A DNA stretch of 11,362 bases from Smittium culicis (taxonomy: Eukaryota; Kickxellomycota; Harpellomycetes; Harpellales; Legeriomycetaceae). Positions within the stretch are counted from its first letter, which is position 1; every line of letters starts with the position of its first letter. Below, in pieces: positions 1 to 8,358 of the stretch. Both the position numbers and the translations under genes were made by a program. Below the pieces are notes generated by a model. The model saw nothing but the letters and a program-made list of their open reading frames with translations, searched no databases and was not told the DNA's origin. The DNA lies in the NCBI GenBank assembly GCA_001970855.1, contig LSSN01000143.1, positions 1-11,362 of the forward strand. Direction: 5' to 3'.

Positions 1-582
1 CAGTGGGTACGGAGCCGCTAGAGCGGCGGAGGGGAGTTGGGTGAAAATTTATTTATAATTTTGAATATAGTTTTTAATGGTTATTGTTAGTGTTAAAGTT
101 ATCCATAATAGAACAAAAAATGAATCAAATAACCAATAATATATAAGCCTAGGATTATGGACTTGGAGAAATACTCCTAGATTTCCCCCTGTAGTACTAA
201 ATTGAATTAACCCCTAACTATGGCATTTGAAAATGAATCTAAAAAATACAATTGAATTAAAATTATAATCAAGAAAATATATCAATTTCTCTGTTTCAAC
301 TTTTTAAAATTCGAGAATAAAACCTGGCAATAGTAAATTGTGGGCCCGTGTAGCATTTCTCTCTTTAATTTTGCCTACCTAAATATTATCTTGCTTATGC
401 TTGTACTTTGCAGAAAATGAAGAAAATATTTTACGCGATTTGGGATCTTTTTAATCCAAGAATCAAATTGAAATCGAACAAGAGAATCGCTATAAGAAAA
501 TAGCCTTACCTTTATCTTTTCTGTTTACGGCTAAATTTTTACAATAAAATAAATCTTAAGACGCTAAGACCTCTTTTTAAAC
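1..582. other. 5' flank of the hydroxy-acid oxidase gene
   Basis: No protein-coding gene could be supported here. The first 45 or so bases are much richer in G+C than the rest and contain a short perfect hairpin (GCCGCT-AG-AGCGGC). The remainder is AT-rich. A 6-bp inverted repeat (CTAGGA at 149-154, TCCTAG at 175-180) is probably chance. A good splice-acceptor-like sequence, a pyrimidine-rich stretch ending CTTTGCAG at 406-413, lies 170 bases before the oxidase start, so part of this flank could be a 5' UTR exon. No donor site can be paired with it with confidence. Confidence 0.4.
417..503 (+). promoter_or_regulatory. possible upstream ORF (28 codons) before the oxidase
   Basis: An ATG at 417 opens a 28-residue frame ending in TAG at 501-503, 80 bases upstream of the oxidase ATG. 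It begins just after the acceptor-like CTTTGCAG at 406-413. The peptide starts MKKIFYAIWDLFNP and is rich in Lys, Arg and Ile; it matches nothing I recognise. If the oxidase transcript starts upstream of 417, this uORF would be met first by scanning ribosomes. It may equally be a chance ORF, as short frames are common in such DNA. Confidence 0.2.
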
Positions 583-1722
583 ATGAACGTATCTTGCCTT
601 GCAGATTTAGAAGCTCTGGCCATTGATAAGCTCGATCACAATACAAAAACCTTTTACCAAGCTGGTTCAATGGACATGATCACTCGGGATCAAAACAGAA
701 CGTCATATGACAAGATTATAATTAGACCCCGCTTCTTAAATAACGTCAAAAAAATTGACACCAGCATAAACGTATTCGGAGATACCTTCAAATCTCCAAT
801 TTTCTATGCAGCTACTGGAATGCAGAGAATGGCCCATAATGATGGCGAAATTGGTGCTGCACGATCGGCTTGCAAACACGATGCTATATATTGTCTCTCT
901 AGTGTTAGCAATCACAGTATTGAAGAGGTTGCTGAAGGTGTTCAGGATCTTACCATAACAGGCGAAAACAAAAGTGTTAAATGGTTACAGCTCTATGTAC
1001 TTGAAGACCTAAAAATAAGCTTGGATTTAATAAAACGTGCCGAGGAAGCTGGCTACAGAGGTGTAGTTATCACAGTTGACACTCCTTATGTTGGCCGACG
1101 CTTAGAAAGCATCAGAAATACTTTCCGTACTCCTGATCACCTGCAACTAGGAAATTTTCAAAAATATAAGCCAGGTAAACACTTCATAGACTCTGCAAAA
1201 AAAGGCGCAAAGAAAAAACAAAATGGAAACTATACAATTCACCCTATCGACGCAAGCATGACTTGGGAAGACGTTAAATTCATTAAGTCTCAGACAAAAC
1301 TCCCAGTTTTGCTTAAAGGTATTTTAACTTATGAGGATGCCGAGCTTGCTGTTGATCACGGGTTTGATGGTATTATTGTCAGCAATCACGGTGGCAGACA
1401 GCTGGACACAGTTCCTGCAACAATCGATGCACTACCTGAGGTTTCTGCTGCAGTTAATAAAAGAATACCCGTCTTTGTTGATGGTGGGATTCTGAGAGGC
1501 ACTGACGTTTTTAAAGCGTTAGCTCTAGGCGCAGACGCAATTTTTGTTGGAAGACCAGTGTTATGGTGATTAGCTTATAATGGTGAAGAAGGTGTTGATT
1601 TGATGGCTGATATTATCAACGAAGAGTTCAGATTAGCCATGGCGTTATCTGGATGCAGTAGTATCAGCGATATTAGCAACGTCTACGTTTCTAAAAAATC
1701 TGAACTCTTTTCCAGGCTTTAA
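583..1722 (+). CDS. HAO: FMN-dependent (S)-2-hydroxy-acid oxidase (HAO/glycolate oxidase family), interrupted by one in-frame TGA
   Basis: The family oxidises 2-hydroxy acids such as glycolate, lactate or longer-chain forms to 2-oxo acids using FMN and O2, producing H2O2, usually in peroxisomes. The frame covers a whole TIM-barrel enzyme: 328 codons to a TGA at 1567-1569, then 50 more in the same frame to TAA at 1720-1722 (379 codons; the family has about 355-390). Visible active-site residues are Y138 in QLYV, D166 in TVDTP, R172/R173, K245 in LLKG, H269 and R272 in SNHGGRQLD, D300 in DGG, and the FMN phosphate motif GRP at 323-325. F24 stands where glycolate oxidases have Tyr; animal long-chain HAO2 enzymes also have Phe there, so long-chain substrates are possible. 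The Lys-rich segment near 206-213 lies in the variable active-site loop. The start is supported because the distance from M1 to F24 equals that in plant glycolate oxidase. Codons after the TGA give LAYNGEEGV and ALSGC, both conserved, and end in SRL, a type 1 peroxisomal signal. The gene has no introns, unlike its neighbour. Family assignment is firm; whether it is functional is open. Confidence 0.9.
1567..1569 (+). other. in-frame TGA in the conserved GRPVLW-x-LAY segment of the oxidase
   Basis: The codon order is TGG TGA TTA GCT. Family members usually carry a small residue, often Gly, after GRPxxW, and GGA to TGA is a single-base change. Stopping here would remove the last 50 residues, including the C-terminal helices and the peroxisomal tripeptide. 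The bases after the TGA are TTA, not the CTA of known efficient readthrough sites. A 16-base GT...AG stretch overlapping the TGA is too short to be an intron. A recent nonsense mutation or a base-call error is the simplest explanation. Confidence 0.85.
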
Positions 1723-2184
1723 TTTATTGTGTTTTTTATAAATCTAGGTATATACTTTTTAATCTAGTTTATCGATCAGATTAATATACGCTAGCCTCTT
1801 GTGGAGAAACTTTAATCTTTAAATTATTTTCAGATTATTTCTCCACTCCTTTGAATCACGTTAAATTATTTTATTCGAAAATAGTAACTTGGTAGAATCT
1901 ATATTTGTATCTAAAAATATTAGCTTTGGACTTCCAATTAGATCTTTTGATCACAAAGTAATAAGTAATACTCGCCAAAAACTGATTATCTATAAATTTA
2001 TATCTAACTATATAATTAAAATTCAAAAAAAATTTTAAAAACAATCAAGCTTTCAATCTATACTTAATACCAAATTTCGTTATCTAATATAAATTCAGTG
2101 TCAAAATTGTAATTTTGATATGAAAGCTTTCCCCTTCAAAGAAATTCCTAATTTTGAATTGCCAAATATGTCAACTCTAAATCG

Positions 2185-2198
2185 AATAAATAAATAAA
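2185..2198 (+). terminator. candidate poly(A) signals, plus strand
   Basis: Three overlapping AATAAA hexamers occur at 2185-2198, about 460 bases after the oxidase stop. They could define its 3' end, but such hexamers are frequent by chance in DNA of this composition. Confidence 0.2.
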
Positions 2199-2352
2199 AC
2201 GATAAATTAATCGGTTTATCTGTTTCTTATATTTAAGAAAAATATCAGATTTTTTCTTATTTTTTAGTGAGATATGATCATTGTATTGGTTAATTTCTTT
2301 ATTATTTTTATCCTTACGCGATTAAAGCTGATATGGCTTGTATTTTTTCAGT

Positions 2353-2363
2353 TTTATTTTATT
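2353..2363 (-). terminator. candidate poly(A) signals, minus strand
   Basis: Two overlapping AATAAA hexamers on the minus strand (TTTATT on the plus strand) lie about 180 bases past the stop of the pseudouridine synthase gene, a plausible distance for its 3' UTR. Chance occurrence cannot be excluded. Confidence 0.25.
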
Positions 2364-2540
2364 TTAATAATATTCAATAATGGAAGAAAAAATCAAGCTA
2401 AGGAGTGTATATTTAAATGAAAAATTAATCTAGAATATTTTACAATAGTATTTAAATCAATGTTAAGATTATTTTGAGTCTTAGTTAATTTGAGTAGCGT
2501 ATTTATCTAGTCAAGAGCTAATAATAATCTACAGTTATTA

Positions 2541-4265
2541 TTAATATTTTTTTGTAGAGTAATTAGAATAGTTGATAAGGGATAGTGTTTTTTTCCAAAA
2601 ACTAGGAAAGGGATCTGAAATTATAGCCTTGAGTTGAATATTATTTTCAGTTCTAACAGTTCCATCAGGATTTACTAGAGGTAAATTTATTTTAGTCATA
2701 TGCAAATGCATCTTTAGGTTTTTCATCTTTATTTCCTTGCCCTTAAATCATCAGATCAATATAAATTAATTAATGAGGGATTAAAAAAGTGTAGCTAAAA
2801 AAAGGTAAAGAGGGGATGAAATGAGAAATGCTATCTTTAATAAAAATATAGTACCTTTTTTGTATACTTTAAATCGCCTAGAATTGGGCATCCCAACATT
2901 GAAGCACAGTGGACTCTAAGTTGATGCTTTCTACCAGTGGATGGGAAAAGAGCTACAACAGATAACGGAATTCCCTGGAAAAAAAAAAAAAGTAAAATAT
3001 CGATTAGTGAGATAAAAAAAAATATGGAAATAATTATAAAATTTAAAGATTTGTTACTCTAGGATCATTTCCAGTGAAAATAGTTTTATATTCGGTTATA
3101 GCTGATTGTGGTTTTGTTAAACTTTTGCTTAGTGGCTTGTTTGAGTTTTTATTATCATCATAGTCACTAGAATAAGAGTCTGATGCGCCTGAAATCATGA
3201 CAGTTTCTCTTCCACGAATAACAGCTTTAACTAATGGCTTATCAATTTTACCGAAAGGCGGATTAGGATGACCTAATAAAACTGCTACGTACTGAATTTT
3301 CGAGTGAGAAAAAATGTTATAATTTTAGGAAAATAAATCAATAAAATGTGTGAATATTTAGATTTAATTTATAATTATTATTTTGAAATTTGCTGTTTAC
3401 TTTTTTGCTTATCTCATTGTTTTTGAAACATTCTGAGAGAGCTGCTGCGACTGGCCTGTTTTTAGCGACCACCATTAATCCAGTGGTATCCTAAAAGTGC
3501 AGTATATTTCAAGTTTTTAGAGCTAGTAAAAAATCGAAAGGAAAAATGGAAAATGAGTTGAGGTAAATAAAGTACCCTATCTAGTCGATGAACTAACTTT
3601 GGATCAATTTCATGTGTTTTAAAAGCTATTTTTAAGTGGAAAGTACAAATTAGCGAATAAAGAGGAAAACAAAGAAGAAATATTCGTAAAATAAAACCTT
3701 TTATAACATGGTCAACTGATATATGTATTTTTGAGCCGCCTTGCGAAGAAAATCCATTGGGCTTTGAAAATACATAAATAGAATCGTCTTCATAAACAAT
3801 TGGAAGCAGTTTTTCCATGCCTGTTTTCAGGGCATATTTTTTTACAGCTTGTTCAACACCTGATAACTTTAGAATGTCATCTTCAGTCGGAATTTTTGGA
3901 GTGAAATCATAGAACACTTCCATATCAGATTTGAGACGAAATTTATTAGTCAGGAGCAACTTATGATTATACCCATCGTTTTTGATTATCCAAACCTAAT
4001 CGATATAACAATCTACTGAGTATTTTTAAGCTGAAATAAAGTAAGTATATTATTTAAATAAAAATACCTTTTTCTCTCTAAAAATTTTTTGGATTAAAGT
4101 TTTCGGAAGGTTTATTTCTTTAGCTAGAAACCGATCTGCCCTAATTTCATTGTCCAATTTTGGGACAATTATAGATTTAACGGATGTGCTATACTTCTGA
4201 AAAGACCTCAGGTTGAATGAGTTGTAATTCGAAGTAAATCTTGCAAATATGTTTGTTATTAGCAT
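2541..4265 (-). CDS. RPUSD4: RluA-family RNA pseudouridine synthase, probably mitochondrial (RPUSD4-like), seven exons
   Basis: This gene isomerises uridine to pseudouridine in RNA. The closest animal type by motif content is RPUSD4, which acts on mitochondrial rRNA and tRNA. I assembled seven exons, all with GT-AG introns: 4265-4068, 3995-3698, 3625-3576, 3490-3401, 3291-3058, 2974-2855 and 2741-2541. They join into 396 residues without a stop, matching RPUSD4-type length. Residues 1-28 are rich in Ser/Asn with several Arg and no acidic residue, like a mitochondrial presequence. Residues 33-95 form an S4 RNA-binding domain (IRADRFLAKEI, then KFRLKSDMEV). The catalytic domain has YEDD (134-137), KPNG (144-147), HRLD with catalytic D181, DTTG (183-186) continuing directly across intron 3, TGRKHQLRVH (303-312) and CPILGD (319-324). 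Residues 246-270 are a Ser/Asp/Asn-rich insertion. Exon 7 carries a C-terminal HLHMTKINLP segment typical of the family. The ATG at 4265 was chosen because it leads into the presequence. Intron lengths from 5' to 3' are 72, 72, 85, 109, 83 and 113 nt. The gene looks intact and under constraint. The assignment to RPUSD4 rather than a related RluA member is inferred from motifs. Confidence 0.88.
2975..3057 (-). other. intron 5 of the pseudouridine synthase gene, with a long T tract at the acceptor
   Basis: This is an 83-nt intron with donor AGA/GTAACA and acceptor CCAG/GGAATT. Immediately before the acceptor the minus strand has 13 consecutive T (plus-strand A run at 2979-2991), an extreme polypyrimidine tract. 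Removing it joins the TGNDPR segment to GIPLSVVALF and the TGRKHQLRVH motif. Confidence 0.8.
3626..3697 (-). other. intron 2 of the pseudouridine synthase gene, 72 nt, stop-free and in frame
   Basis: The boundaries are AAAG/GTTTTA and AAATAG/CTTTTAAAA. Its length is a multiple of three and it has no stop, so the reading frame runs straight through it. The 24 encoded residues are hydrophobic and aromatic (FILRIFLLCFPLYSLIC) and would sit between the KPNG motif and HRLD, where relatives have no such segment. A CGCTAAT branch-like sequence lies about 20-25 nt before the acceptor. Removing it joins DHVIK to FKTHEIDPKLVHRLD through a single Ala codon. Confidence 0.75.
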
Positions 4266-5328
4266 AATAAATTTCCGCTATATGTAGGTAAAGAGTGTTT
4301 AATATAAATTTGCTTCAAATTTTCACTTTAAAGTTTCGACTTTATTTATTTTGATCTGCCAATAAAAATTACTTCCAGCTATTTTTTCTCTCACATTAAG
4401 TGAATTTTTAAACATTTTTATTGGCTGAATAAATCAATCGATTCCACTACAGCTAGCTCTTCGAATACATTTATTATTATCGCATGTTGATTCGCTATAT
4501 TTTTTTAATTTCTGGTTTAATTGAATTAAAATTTTAATTCGTCAATAAAATAAAGCTATTTGAAAATACAAAAAATATACGGTTTTTTCCACATTTTAAT
4601 ATTCATGAAATGTTATTACGATTATAATAGTTGGACTATACTTGTAGCTTTAATTTTAATTGTGATTATATATTCAGAAAGGAAATAATTCGGGATTTTT
4701 TGACAATTGGGAGAATTGAATAGGCTCCAAGCACAATGAGTTGAATAAAAGGGATTCTTCGTTGAAGAAATAAATCCATAGTATGCCAAATTTTATAGAA
4801 AAGTTACACACTTGGAAAACATAATTAAATATTATATTGTATTACAGGGGGAGGTGGTAATCGCTGTCATTTTTTTATCAGATAGCACAATAAAAACTTT
4901 AAAAATTATTAAATTTATAGTATATTATAAAATGAGATATATACAAAATGATGGTCTTCATCGAAAGGATATTATCATGATATTCTTATATTTTATTTTG
5001 AGTAAATATTCTATCAGCTATAAAAGCCTAAAAATTTTAATTAAAGAGTTTGTAATAATCAATCTAGATCTTTGAGATAATATTAATACTGCTATACATT
5101 TTACTTACGTGAGTGTTATATTAAGTGCTATTATTTTATTAGACAAAATTAGTATTTAAATTCAAGTCAGAAAAAATAAAGTGAATAAAGTTTCTATAAA
5201 ATGCTTTTAAGTGTATAAAGTGCATATCCTTTTTGTTGAATATTGACAAGGATAAGATATTTAAATAGATTGATATTTAACACATATAAATGGACTGAAT
5301 TGAAAACCCAAAATAAAATTTCAATTGA
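4266..5328. other. divergent intergenic region, AT-rich
   Basis: This lies between the start of the pseudouridine synthase gene (-) and the first recognisable MSH4-like segment (+), so it should hold the promoter of the former and probably lost 5' exons of the latter. No exon was recognised. An 87-codon open stretch at 4812-5075 is almost all Ile, Lys, Tyr, Leu and Phe, as expected from AT-rich DNA by chance. No TATA box or other motif stands out from the background. Confidence 0.4.
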
Positions 5329-5532
5329 GCTAAAGTTTTTTTATTCTTAGAGATTACATTTTTTTGGATTCAAAATTTTAATGTTATTGAGTTTTTTAGT
5401 GTTTCAAATCTTCTAAGGTCTAAACGCGAACTTTATCTCTTAAATCAAATATCAATGTCAGATTATACATGGCTACCAATAATCCCAGGAAGATTAAATC
5501 AAGTTTACAATGCCGTGATAATAGATAATGTT
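5329..5532 (+). pseudogene. MSH4: best-preserved N-terminal segment of the MSH4-like remnant
   Basis: Sixty-eight codons are open between a TGA at 5326-5328 and a TAA at 5533-5535. From about 5401 the translation contains RELYLLNQIS, SDYTWLPII and YNAVIIDNV. MSH4 N-terminal domains have a similar pattern: a strand ending L-x-Q, a Tyr after an acidic/polar stretch, and a hydrophobic strand followed by Asn about 20 residues later. No ATG lies near its start, so it would be an internal exon. Upstream exons were not found. Confidence 0.5.
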
Positions 5533-7410
5533 TAAAATTTTTTACCTTTTTTATAGTTATACACACCTATTTTCGCCTTGATCAAAAAGCAGCAATATTC
5601 CAAAAAAAAAAAAATAATAAACTGTAGTTACACGGTTACGATTTAATTTCTATCTGTAAGCCATGAAAACTAAGTGCAAAATCTTATGAATTGGAATGTA
5701 TACTCTCATATTGTTTTATATATTAATGTTCAAATAGTTATGCTATTTTAGCCGAGATGTTTAATTACTCAAAATTTTATATATACTTAATTAATCTAAT
5801 CATGATATTTGCTGCGAGTCAATAATACAATTCATAGTTATTATAGCTCAACAAAAAATTTAGCAATACTATGCGATCTAGTGAAACCCATAAATTTAAA
5901 ACAGGAATTTCTGAGATCGCTAGGCCTATTGTTTCTATAATATTGGGGCCACGGTAGATCAGTTATTATAATAAATGCACATTTATACTATTTCTAAAGA
6001 GTAATAGCGTCGTTTATATTATTTTAAAAAACTGGAAATTCTTTTTTAGACAAATTTTTATTATTTGATTTAGAATTGAACAAGAGCCCATGGGTATATA
6101 TCTTGATAAATTTTGTATAAAATTAGCACCATAAAATCGATTCAGGATTGTGTGAATATTTAACATGGTTTTTATACGGAGAAATTGTAGTAATTTTCTT
6201 AATATTTGATATTATTAGTTTTATTACCACTTCGCTAATTGAGTTAATCTTATCATCAACTCTATTTATATCACCTATACGAATAAATCCCGGTATGTAT
6301 TCGAACTATGCGTTTTAATACGAGTTTTTATAGGGATTCCGACTCTCTCTCAAAAAAAATACAGTCTTTGAGTTATATCGATTCCTGACTGAAAGAAATA
6401 CAATTTGATTGATTTTATAAATATATACTAATTTCATCTATGATTGGGTCAGCATATGTTGCTATAGCTTTTTATACATTTTTAATCATTTTTAGAAGAT
6501 CGAAAGCAATATATTTTAAAGTAAATACATTTAAATTTTCTACAGAGTTAAAATAATACAGACAGTTGAATATCTAATATCTCAGCTGGCTGATGTTATC
6601 TCATTTGTGGTTCTCAAACATAGGTAGCATTCCTGGATAGACCTGAATCTGGAAATACGTATTGCACGTATTATATTCTAAAGGATAATTCAAACTTTAT
6701 AAGATCTAAACCCACCAGCTTCGATTAAAAGATGCTGAACTTTTATGTAATCAAGAACAAAAAAAATTTATCTCTGAAGTGGTAATTTCAAGTTAATTGC
6801 TCCTATATCACTATTTTTGATTTTAGAACGAGGATCTGTAATTCAGCGAGATTTTTTACATCTCAATAATCGTATTGGATTCCGCCATTTTTAAGACAAA
6901 TGTGTTCACTACTCGTTCTTGAGCCACCTTCTGTTGGATCTGAAATATAAAATACTAGGTCTGGCATAAATATTCAAGGCATACATTTTATGTCTCAATA
7001 TCAATAAATTCTATTTCAATGCCTCGTCGTTATCCTTCTAGTTGGATAATTTCTTCATCTGAAATTCTCTACAAGACAAGTAGATGCATTATTCATCTGT
7101 TTATAAATATCATTTCATTGAATATCTATCGAGATAGAGACCATTCTGTTTTAGAATTCAGTATAACCGATACCTTTTATGGATTCAGCAGAGATAGGAA
7201 AATTTTAAGCCTCGGTTAAATATCGATCTCAATCATTATGAAAAATCTTCTCTCTGCTCTTCTCATAAATCCTGCAAAAATTATTTTCCCAAAATATCTA
7301 CTGAAATGTGAGCAATCTAGAATTTCAATAGTATTCTAAAGATTATTTTCTTGATGAACTCCTGAGTTTGAAAAACTATATTTATTAATTTTGGAACTAA
7401 AGGAACGATA

Positions 7411-8221
7411 TATTTTAATTGTTTTTGAATAAATATAATTATGAGATTAATACTATGGGATTTCATAGAAAAAAAATACTGATAGTTTTAAAATATGTTA
7501 AACAACTTAATTTTTCTTGAATAGAAAAAATAATGGTCTAAGTATGTTTTTCGAATAGTGTCAATTACAGGGTGTTTAAATAGTATATATAGTTTGTAGT
7601 GGTTGAGGTATGGTTTGCATTGAACATTGTTGTTAATAATGGTGTAAACCTTTAGCTGATACTAATATTATCAACAGTGTGTAAGTAAGAATGAATTCTT
7701 AATATATTACCTCCATATACCCATCAGTGTCATTATATATTTTATATTTTGGATAGATTCTCGAATTGATATCGTGTGGAGTTAAAAGTGATCAGTTATG
7801 CTAATTTGTTTATGTCCAAAAAAAAAAAAAAAAAAACTATTTATTGCGACTATGTAAAGTGCTTGTTCTCGTTATATTAAACATGCTGAATGTTACTTAT
7901 AATTTTATTCGGAGTGACAGCTTTAGTGAGAACAGCTATCGATTTCAATGACTTCATCGCTGACAAAACGTAATTATTGAGCTCTAGGAGTCGGATAAGA
8001 ATGAGAAAAAAAAAAAAGAAATATGAAGTATCGAAATTAAATATATTTTCCTGATAAAGCTCTCCATAAAAAAATTCCGTCTTAAAGATATTCTCTAGCT
8101 TGCAATACTCTTTACGAAGGTCGTCTAATATGATGAAAAAAGCTTTAGTTGCAATAAAATAAATTTGATCACCATTATTGATTGTGAAATACATAGGACC
8201 AGATATTAAAATTGTTTATTC
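7411..8221. other. gap in the MSH4-like remnant, probably intron or inserted DNA
   Basis: About 800 bases separate the KNY-containing piece from the AEIE/YHLC piece, although in MSH4 these lie only about 60 residues apart. No MSH4 match was found here. The stretch includes a 19-A run (7818-7836) and an 11-A run (8006-8016). An antisense open stretch of 105 codons (8194-7877) exists but is not supported as a gene. No terminal repeats or target-site duplication were identified, so intron and insertion cannot be told apart. Confidence 0.35.
7818..7836 (+). repeat. A homopolymer, 19 nt
   Basis: Nineteen consecutive A, the longest A run in the window, lie inside the gap of the MSH4-like remnant. 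It could be a slippage tract or the tail of a retro-inserted sequence. No flanking duplication was found to support the second reading. Shorter runs occur at 2979-2991, 5602-5614 and 8006-8016 (A) and 8464-8475 (T). Confidence 0.9.
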
Positions 8222-8358
8222 GCTGAAATTGAATAAAAGCCCCTAAATGTTTTATACCATCTTTGTGCCAGCTTTATACACTTCTTTGAATTGACTATAA
8301 TTAATTTTCCATAAAGATATTCTGATACTGATAATCATTGTTAAAGTATTTTTATTAG

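Larger units (their letters stand above)
1723..2540. other. convergent intergenic region, AT-rich
   Basis: This lies between the 3' ends of the oxidase (+) and the pseudouridine synthase gene (-). No exon, RNA gene or repeat was recognised; every frame has dense stops. Candidate polyadenylation signals for both genes occur here and are listed separately. Confidence 0.5.

Noticed and set aside
1549..1580. Removing the TGA as part of an intron between GT at 1558 and AG further on.
   Set aside because: The GT...AG stretch that covers the TGA is only 16 bases long, and skipping it would delete conserved codons that match the family.
4812..5075. Plus-strand open stretch of 87 codons.
   Set aside because: Its composition is dominated by Ile, Lys, Tyr, Leu and Phe, no motif is visible, and it is what AT-rich DNA gives by chance.
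7019..7219. Plus-strand open stretch of 66 codons read as an independent small protein.
   Set aside because: Pieces of it (DHSVL, TDTFYGF) match the ATPase part of the MSH4-like remnant, while neighbouring MSH4-like pieces lie in other frames; it is a fragment, not a separate gene.
7818..7836. The 19-A run read as the tail of a retrotransposed element.
   Set aside because: No target-site duplication, element body or reverse-transcriptase fragment was found nearby, and several other A runs show that slippage is common here.
7877..8194. Antisense open stretch of 105 codons, containing a faint glycerol-3-phosphate acyltransferase-like pattern (LENIFKTEFFY).
   Set aside because: It lies antisense inside the MSH4-like locus, includes a poly-Phe stretch from an A homopolymer, and the resemblance is only a few hydrophobic positions. 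No flanking exon with a family motif was found.
8223..8345. Minus-strand open pieces over the YHLC region that look coding.
   Set aside because: The plus strand there carries the AEIE/YHLC pieces in the right place for MSH4; the minus-strand frames have no recognisable motif and show how easily chance frames look protein-like.
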